From M0108 sp937862735 (GTDB taxonomy: Bacteria > Pseudomonadota > Gammaproteobacteria > Chromatiales > Chromatiaceae): 25,833 nucleotides of DNA. The stretch covers positions 1-25,833 of the forward strand of contig CALMDH010000253.1 in the NCBI GenBank assembly GCA_937862735.1. The letters are read 5' to 3'. A program made the translations under genes and the position numbers. Every line of letters begins with the position of its first letter. The first letter of the stretch is position 1. The notes under the pieces were generated by a model. The model did no database searches, had not been told where the DNA came from, and was given only the letters and a program-made list of their open reading frames with translations. Below are positions 21,566 through 25,833 of this stretch, one piece after another.

Positions 21566-23056
21566 CTAATACGCATTGCGATGGGAAAAACCATACAGGA
21601 TGGTCTTCAATATAATCTTTAGATCAAGCCAGATGGACCAATTACGTATATACCAGATGTCGTGCTCAACTCGTGTTGTAATCTTCTCCACCGTGTCTGT
21701 CTCTCCCCGCCAGCCGTTGACCTGGGCCCAGCCAGTAATGCCGGGGCGGACCCGATGGCGCAGCACATAGCCCCGGATTTGACCACGGTAATGCTCGTTC
21801 ATGGCAACCGGGTGCGGGCGGGGGCCGACGATGGACATGTCGCCCAGCAGGACGTTGATGAACTGCGGCAGTTCGTCGAGGGAGGTGCGGCGCAGGAAGG
21901 CCCCCAAGGGGGTGATGCGCGGATCCTGGCGCTTGGCCTGGGTGAAGCGGTCGCCGTCGTCGCAGACGGTCATGCTGCGAAACTTCCAGACCCGTATCTG
22001 CCGGCTGTTGATGCCGTAACGGCGTTGTTTGAACAACACCGGACCGGGGGAGCTGAGCTTGATGGCCAGGGCGATGGCCAGCAGCGGCAGGGCGATGATC
22101 AGCAGGATCAGGCTGGCGATGACGATGTCCTCGGCGCGTTTCAGCCAGCCATCGACGCCCCAGAAGGGGGTGTCATAGACGCTGAGCAGCGGGATGCCGT
22201 GCAGATTGGACCAGGTGCCATGCGCCAGGTCGCTGGTGAAGAAGTCCGGCACCAGGAACACGGAGGCGGCGCTGTCCGCCAGGCGCTCGATCAGGCGGTT
22301 GGCATGGTCGCGGGCCTGGCCCCCGCTGGGTAGGGCGATATAGACGATCTCGACCTCACCGGCGCGCACCAGGGCTTCGATGCGTTGCAGTTGGGCATCC
22401 AGCGTTTCGCCGCCGCAAACCGCCAGGGGCTTGGTCGCCGCGACGCTTGTGGCGGGGCCGGGGGACGACGCGGGCGCGCTGTCGTCCACGTCGGGGTAAT
22501 CGACCTGGGTGTGAAGGTTGAGGCCCAGCCAGGGGGAATGCTGGATGGTGCGTTTCAGACGCTCGGCGACGTCTCCGCTGCCCCAGAGGAGGATTTGGCG
22601 CCGGTGGCCGACGTGTGTTCCGATCCGTTCGCTGAGGGTGCGCGCCCCGGCCCGCCAGCCGCTGAGTAGGAGCGGGACCAGGAGCAGCCAGGCCCCGGTC
22701 GCCACCCGCGAGAAATTCGCGGTGGATTTAAACAGGTAGGCCAACAGCAGGAGCAGGGCGGCGACCTGGAGCCAGACCCCCAGGATCTGGAAAAACTGGC
22801 GCTTGGAGGTCTCGCCCCGCCAGGGGCGGTAAACACCGGCAAATTCACCGAAGGTCACGAAGAGCATGCCACTCAGGGCGGCGGCGACGGAGTATCCCGT
22901 GTTCCAGTCCATTTCGTGGAGGGCAATGGCGATCACCAGAAGTGCCGCGATCACGCCCATGTCCGTCAGCTTGGCGAGCAGCGAGAAGCCCCGCAGGGCG
23001 TGACGGTTGGCATGCGCGGGGAGGTTGATCATTGACTCGGTGTGACTGTAGTCCAT
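21566..23056 (-). CDS. Undecaprenyl-phosphate sugar phosphotransferase (WcaJ-type priming enzyme)
   Basis: A 496-residue polyisoprenyl-phosphate hexose-1-phosphate transferase. Residues 25-130 hold four hydrophobic segments and 140-270 a CoA_binding_3-like Rossmann region ('RQILLWGSGDVAERLKRTIQ'). A fifth segment around 290-315 ('VIASLILLIIALPLLAIALA') precedes the catalytic domain: 'LFKQRRYGINSRQIRVWKFR', 'SLDELPQFINVLLGDMSIVG', 'GPRPHP' and 'VRPGITGWAQVNGWRGETDT'. It transfers a sugar phosphate, commonly glucose or galactose, to undecaprenyl phosphate and so starts the repeat unit. A GAGG site lies before ATG 23056. It follows the small membrane protein gene closely. The exact sugar cannot be read from sequence. 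Confidence 0.93.
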   Translation of the reverse strand: MDYSHTESMINLPAHANRHALRGFSLLAKLTDMGVIAALLVIAIALHEMDWNTGYSVAAALSGMLFVTFGEFAGVYRPWRGETSKRQFFQILGVWLQVAALLLLLAYLFKSTANFSRVATGAWLLLVPLLLSGWRAGARTLSERIGTHVGHRRQILLWGSGDVAERLKRTIQHSPWLGLNLHTQVDYPDVDDSAPASSPGPATSVAATKPLAVCGGETLDAQLQRIEALVRAGEVEIVYIALPSGGQARDHANRLIERLADSAASVFLVPDFFTSDLAHGTWSNLHGIPLLSVYDTPFWGVDGWLKRAEDIVIASLILLIIALPLLAIALAIKLSSPGPVLFKQRRYGINSRQIRVWKFRSMTVCDDGDRFTQAKRQDPRITPLGAFLRRTSLDELPQFINVLLGDMSIVGPRPHPVAMNEHYRGQIRGYVLRHRVRPGITGWAQVNGWRGETDTVEKITTRVEHDIWYIRNWSIWLDLKIILKTILYGFSHRNAY

Positions 23057-23077
23057 GTGGGCGATCCTCTTAGGCTC

Positions 23078-23353
23078 TCAGTCCTCTCGCGGCAAAAGAT
23101 TCCGGGCCCGTCTTTGGGCCCGCCGGTCGTGTCGTTCGGCTCTGCCATAGGCGATCAAGCAGCTATAAATAAACGAGCCGGCGAAGAAAATGGCCGCGCC
23201 CTTAAGGCCGTCGGTCGGCGAGTTGCCGATCGCCGCGGTGGAGCCGACCAGGGTCCAGACGGCGACCGGAAACAGGGAAGGCGTTACCTCATGGGCGTTG
23301 AGATCGGTAATGAATCCTCGACGAACCTGCTTCATCCACTGTGGAATCTTCAT
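23078..23353 (-). CDS. Small membrane protein of unknown function
   Basis: A 91-residue protein starting MKIPQWMKQVRRGFITDLNA. It has two hydrophobic segments, about 28-43 ('LFPVAVWTLVGSTAAIG') and 51-68 ('GAAIFFAGSFIYSCLIAYG'), and a very basic tail ('RAERHDRRAQRRARNLL'). The start lies four bases after the ligase stop codon, and the next gene follows after 24 bases, so it is read as part of the ligase to priming-enzyme operon. I do not recognise the family. Topology suggests a hairpin with the basic tail in the cytoplasm, perhaps an accessory to the membrane enzymes on either side. Confidence 0.65.
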   Translation of the reverse strand: MKIPQWMKQVRRGFITDLNAHEVTPSLFPVAVWTLVGSTAAIGNSPTDGLKGAAIFFAGSFIYSCLIAYGRAERHDRRAQRRARNLLPRED

Positions 23354-23357
23354 GGTG

Positions 23358-25085
23358 CTAAGGGTCGGTAAAGGGGTTGACGATCTGTTCCGCCTGGGTG
23401 GGCGGGGTCTTGCCCACGGGGTTCGCGGGGTCTGGGTTTGCATTGGCGTGCGGGGCCGGGTTGGCTGCCGCGGTGGTGGGGCTAGCCACCAGATCAGGGG
23501 TGCGCCGGCGACGCAGGCGGCGGGCGCTGGTCGCGGTCTCCGGGTGCTCGGGCGGTCGCAAAAAGAGGGCCGCGAGCAAAGCGAAGACGGCCTGGTTGGC
23601 GGGGGTGACCAGGTTGTAGTCCACCACCTCGTGCAGGGCGAGCAGCAGCAGGCCGATGCCGGCGCCAGCCTGGAGGAAGCGGGTGCGCGACCATTCCTCG
23701 CGGCTATGGACCCGCGGCCAGTGGCGCAGGTAGAGGACCAGGGCCAGGACGATGAGGACCGGGGCGATGAGGCCGGCGTCCGCCACCCATTCCAGGTAGT
23801 CGTTGTGGGCGTGGTTGATGTAGCGGGTGCCGAAGATGGCCGGTTCCTGGAAGGGGCGGATGGCGTCGGGGTAGGTGCCGGGGCCACTGCCCAGGGGCAG
23901 GCGCTGGCCGATGGCGGTGAGGCTGGCGCCAAAGATGGCGACGCGACCGTCTTCCGCTGGGTCGAGGGAGAAGCGGTCCAGCACCGGCGCCAGGCCGATG
24001 GCCAGGCCCAGCCCCAGGACCAGGGCGACGAAGGTGCCGGTGAAGCCGAAGGCGTTGCGGCCGCCGATGCGCCGGGCGTAGAGCAGGGTGGACAGGATCA
24101 GGCCGAGCATGGCGGTGGCGATGCCGGCGCGGGAGCGGCTGAAGATGACGCCCAGCAGCAGCAACAGGGCGGCGCCGCCGTAGGCCAAGGCGGCGGTGCC
24201 CTGGCGGGAGCCGAGGAAGGCGGCGCGCCGGCGCCAGGTGCCGGGGGCGCGCTGGCCCGCGTCCCGCCCCAGGCTGGAGAAGAGCAGGGCCAGGGCCAGG
24301 CTCAGGGCCATGACCAGCAGGCCGGCGAGATGGTTGCGGTTGAGAAAGGTGCCGATGGCGGTGTCCCGGTGGCCGCCCTCCAGGGCGAAGAGCATCTGGC
24401 CGCTCTGGCTGGAGGTGTACTGGACCAGGCCGAGCAGGGCCTCGCCGCAGGCGATGAGCAGCAGGAGCTGGACCAGGCGGGTGAGGGCCTGGGTATCCAG
24501 GGCGCGGCTGCCAACGAAGACCGCCAGGGGCACCAGCAGGGCCAGGCCGGCGTTGAGGGTGGCGGTGGGGTTGAGGGACAGGGGCTGCCAGGCGCCCAGG
24601 GCGCTGGCGGGGAGCAGGGCCTCGGCGGCGGTCTGCAAGCCGCGGCCAGGGAGCGCGGCCACCCAGGCCGCGGGCAGGGGGATGAGGTAGGCCAGCACGG
24701 TGAGGGGCAGGGCCAGCAGCAGGAGGATCTCCAGCCGGCGCAGGGGCACCTGGCGGGGGTACCAGAGGGCGGCGACGAGGATGGTCAGGCTCAGGCCGTG
24801 CAGCACCAGTCCGGCCAGGGGCGCGGCGCCGCCGCGAAATAGGGGGGCGATAACCAGCAAAAGGGCCAGCAACAGGGCGATGGGGCGGGCCAGGGGGTGG
24901 CCCGCGGGCTGGGCCTGGAAGTGGGTTTTGGCCTGGGTCTGGGCCGTGTGATGCGGCCGCGCCTGAGTCTGGGCATGATCCTGAGCCGCGGCGAACCCAG
25001 GGGTTTCGCCCAGAAGGCCGGACCGAGCCAGCGCGGCGGCCGGGTCGTGGCGGTGCAGTTGGGCAATGGGGGCGGTAGCGGTCAT
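23358..25085 (-). CDS. O-antigen ligase/polymerase-like membrane protein (Wzy_C)
   Basis: A 575-residue protein with about 12 membrane segments. A soluble N-terminus of about 65 residues is rich in Q-A-x repeats ('AQTQARPHHTAQTQAKTHF'). The large periplasmic loop near residues 385-435 reads 'LPLGSGPGTYPDAIRPFQEP', then 'YINHAHNDYLEWVADAGLIA'. The G-x-G and H-N-D-Y-L-E motifs are those of Wzy_C proteins (WaaL, exopolysaccharide polymerases). It ends in a proline- and alanine-rich tail. It leads the operon that includes the small membrane protein and the priming transferase. Ligase and polymerase cannot be told apart from sequence. The 550-residue open frame on the opposite strand is a codon-bias shadow. 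Confidence 0.85.
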   Translation of the reverse strand: MTATAPIAQLHRHDPAAALARSGLLGETPGFAAAQDHAQTQARPHHTAQTQAKTHFQAQPAGHPLARPIALLLALLLVIAPLFRGGAAPLAGLVLHGLSLTILVAALWYPRQVPLRRLEILLLLALPLTVLAYLIPLPAAWVAALPGRGLQTAAEALLPASALGAWQPLSLNPTATLNAGLALLVPLAVFVGSRALDTQALTRLVQLLLLIACGEALLGLVQYTSSQSGQMLFALEGGHRDTAIGTFLNRNHLAGLLVMALSLALALLFSSLGRDAGQRAPGTWRRRAAFLGSRQGTAALAYGGAALLLLLGVIFSRSRAGIATAMLGLILSTLLYARRIGGRNAFGFTGTFVALVLGLGLAIGLAPVLDRFSLDPAEDGRVAIFGASLTAIGQRLPLGSGPGTYPDAIRPFQEPAIFGTRYINHAHNDYLEWVADAGLIAPVLIVLALVLYLRHWPRVHSREEWSRTRFLQAGAGIGLLLLALHEVVDYNLVTPANQAVFALLAALFLRPPEHPETATSARRLRRRRTPDLVASPTTAAANPAPHANANPDPANPVGKTPPTQAEQIVNPFTDP

Positions 25086-25141
25086 GCGGTCAACAAAGGG
25101 GGGCGATTGGGCAATGACAAAATGGCAGGTGCGATGTTAAA

Positions 25142-25162
25142 ACCGGTAATTCAAATACCGGT
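25142..25162. promoter_or_regulatory. Inverted repeat ACCGGTA-N7-TACCGGT, possible operator
   Basis: Two perfect 7-bp arms are spaced by seven bases, so their centres lie 14 bp apart. A related half-site (CTACCGG) follows near 25182. The repeat is 57 bp upstream of the ligase-like gene, where a regulator of the operon could bind. Confidence 0.4.
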
Positions 25163-25400
25163 CAGACCAGTATTGGCAATTCGCTACCGGGCCGTTCAAC
25201 GGGGAGAGAGATTAGCAAATGAAAGTGGCTTAAGAATGGCGAATGAATGCCACTATTTTGCTACTTTATTGCATTAGTATTTCGTTCATCAGGTTGGGGC
25301 GACATCGATGTCACTCCATTTATTTGTATAATAATCAAATACTTGATATTGATATGCAATGCTTGGTGTTGTGGGTCGCGCTCACCCTGGCGGAGAAAAT

Positions 25401-25470
25401 GTCGGAATTTGTCGGATTTCGTCGGATCTTGTCGGATCTTGTCGGATCTTGTCGGAATTCGTCAGATTTG
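25401..25470. repeat. Seven 10-bp tandem repeats (GTCGGATCTT type)
   Basis: Units: GTCGGAATTT, GTCGGATTTC, three GTCGGATCTT, GTCGGAATTC, GTCAGATTTG. The period is exactly 10, close to one DNA turn. Outer units are degenerate and central ones identical. Confidence 0.92.
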
Positions 25471-25475
25471 ATCGC

Positions 25476-25505
25476 TGGATACCTATATTGATATCTGGTT
25501 ACAAT
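25476..25505 (+). promoter_or_regulatory. Possible sigma-70 promoter of the receiver-domain gene
   Basis: TGGATA, an 18-bp spacer, TACAAT, directly after the decamer array and about 75 bases before the GTG start. Spacing and the -10 box are acceptable and the -35 is weak. Confidence 0.33.
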
Positions 25506-25583
25506 CTTTCTCGCGCCTCATTAGCTGACGCTCCCGCAGTCACGACAACAGCCCCAAGGGATACCATTAAGGAGATCTTGTTT

Positions 25584-25776
25584 GTGCGTTATCTTGACCC
25601 TCTGCGTAAGTTGCATTGCCTCTACGTCGACGCGGATGACACCCAGCGGGCCGAGGTAGCCGTGTGGCTCGAAGGCATGTTCGCGGAGATTCTGGTGGCT
25701 GGCTCGGTGGCGGAGGCGTTGCGCTTGGCGGAAACGTCCGAGGTGCATGCCCTGCTCTGCGAGATCCATCTGCCGT
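25584..25776 (+). CDS. Response-regulator receiver domain protein, 5' part only
   Basis: Start GTG 25584 is preceded by AAGGAG nine bases away. The 64 readable residues follow the receiver-domain pattern: beta-1 'LHCLYVDADDTQ', helix 'RAEVAVWLEGMFAEILVAGS', then 'VAEALRLAETSEVHALLCEI' and 'HLP'. The usual acidic pair reads D16-A17, and the phospho-acceptor position (the D of 'D-x-x-x-P') is E60, followed by P64. It may therefore not be phosphorylated normally. The gene is cut by the low-quality end of the contig, so its output domain is unknown. It faces away from the polysaccharide operon and could regulate it. Confidence 0.62.
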
Positions 25777-25833
25777 CCCCCCCCCCCCCCCCCCCGGGGG
25801 GGCCCGGGGGGGGGGGCGGGGGGGGGGGCCGGG
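25777..25833. other. Artefactual poly-C/poly-G contig end
   Basis: Nineteen C, then almost only G with a few C. No biological reading is plausible; it looks like a sequencing or assembly artefact. The sequence after 25776 should not be used. Confidence 0.9.

Larger units (their letters stand above)
25086..25583. other. Divergent intergenic region, 498 bp
   Basis: Separates the leftward polysaccharide operon from the rightward receiver-domain gene. It holds an inverted repeat at 25142-25162, an AT-rich stretch at 25215-25370, seven decamer repeats at 25401-25470, and a possible promoter at 25476-25505. No coding frame in it looks real. Confidence 0.6.

Noticed and set aside
21662..22333. A 223-residue plus-strand open frame
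   Set aside because: Antisense shadow of the priming transferase, whose motifs are unambiguous.
23190..24842. A 550-residue open frame on the plus strand rich in G, Q, E and A
   Set aside because: It is exactly antisense to the ligase-like gene and shows only composition-driven repeats; no domain or ribosome site.
25401..25470. CRISPR array
   Set aside because: Units of 10 bp follow each other without spacers and there are no cas genes.
25521..25769. An 82-residue minus-strand open frame
   Set aside because: Antisense to the receiver-domain gene, which has a proper ribosome site and a receiver pattern.

Overview
The window is GC-rich proteobacterial DNA. The overall style (UDP-sugar enzymes, HigBA modules, Rpn-type nucleases, a 10-bp repeat of GTCGGATCTT type) resembles purple sulfur gammaproteobacteria (Chromatiaceae), but that is an impression from family resemblance, not a proven assignment. 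The right three quarters is a surface or exopolysaccharide locus, nearly all on the minus strand. The left quarter is an unstable accessory zone of duplications, gene remnants and toxin-antitoxin modules.

Layout, left to right. 1-6060: a fragment of an Rpn/PD-(D/E)XK protein, a HigBA-type toxin-antitoxin pair, two intact but dissimilar Rpn-type nuclease genes, and a 640-bp near-perfect direct duplication (2290-2929 and 4340-4979) carrying the 3' half of a dead UDP-xylose synthase (UXS) gene. Remnants of a wecA-type glycosyl-1-phosphate transferase and a GDP-fucose synthase follow. 6041-6683: a second HigBA module whose antitoxin has a nonsense codon in its DNA-binding region. 6873-9232: the only intact UXS gene, a methyltransferase broken at a G8 tract, and a fourth, internally deleted UXS copy. 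9260-21212: WecG/TagA-type glycosyltransferase, two GT9 heptosyltransferase-like genes, hldE and gmhA, an ABC flippase/exporter, two GT2 glycosyltransferases, a methyltransferase, a PAPS sulfotransferase and a Wzy-like membrane protein. 21566-25085: a WcaJ-type priming transferase, a small membrane protein and an O-antigen ligase/polymerase-like protein. From 25584, on the plus strand, a receiver-domain protein begins and is lost in an artefactual poly-C/poly-G contig end.

How the genes fit together (inference): the priming enzyme starts a lipid-linked glycan. GT2, GT9 and GT26 enzymes extend it using, among others, UDP-xylose (UXS) and a nucleotide-activated heptose (GmhA, HldE). The sulfotransferase and methyltransferases decorate it. 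The ABC protein and Wzy/ligase proteins flip, polymerise or attach it.

The most striking signal is that three decorating or building genes (methyltransferase at 7979, sulfotransferase at 17063, GT9 at 17937) are each split into two frames exactly at an 8-9 nt G/C homopolymer, and each would be restored by one base. That is what phase-variable (slipped-strand) control of a surface glycan looks like, but homopolymer sequencing error is a serious alternative. The second theme is a family of four same-direction UXS copies flanking removable segments.
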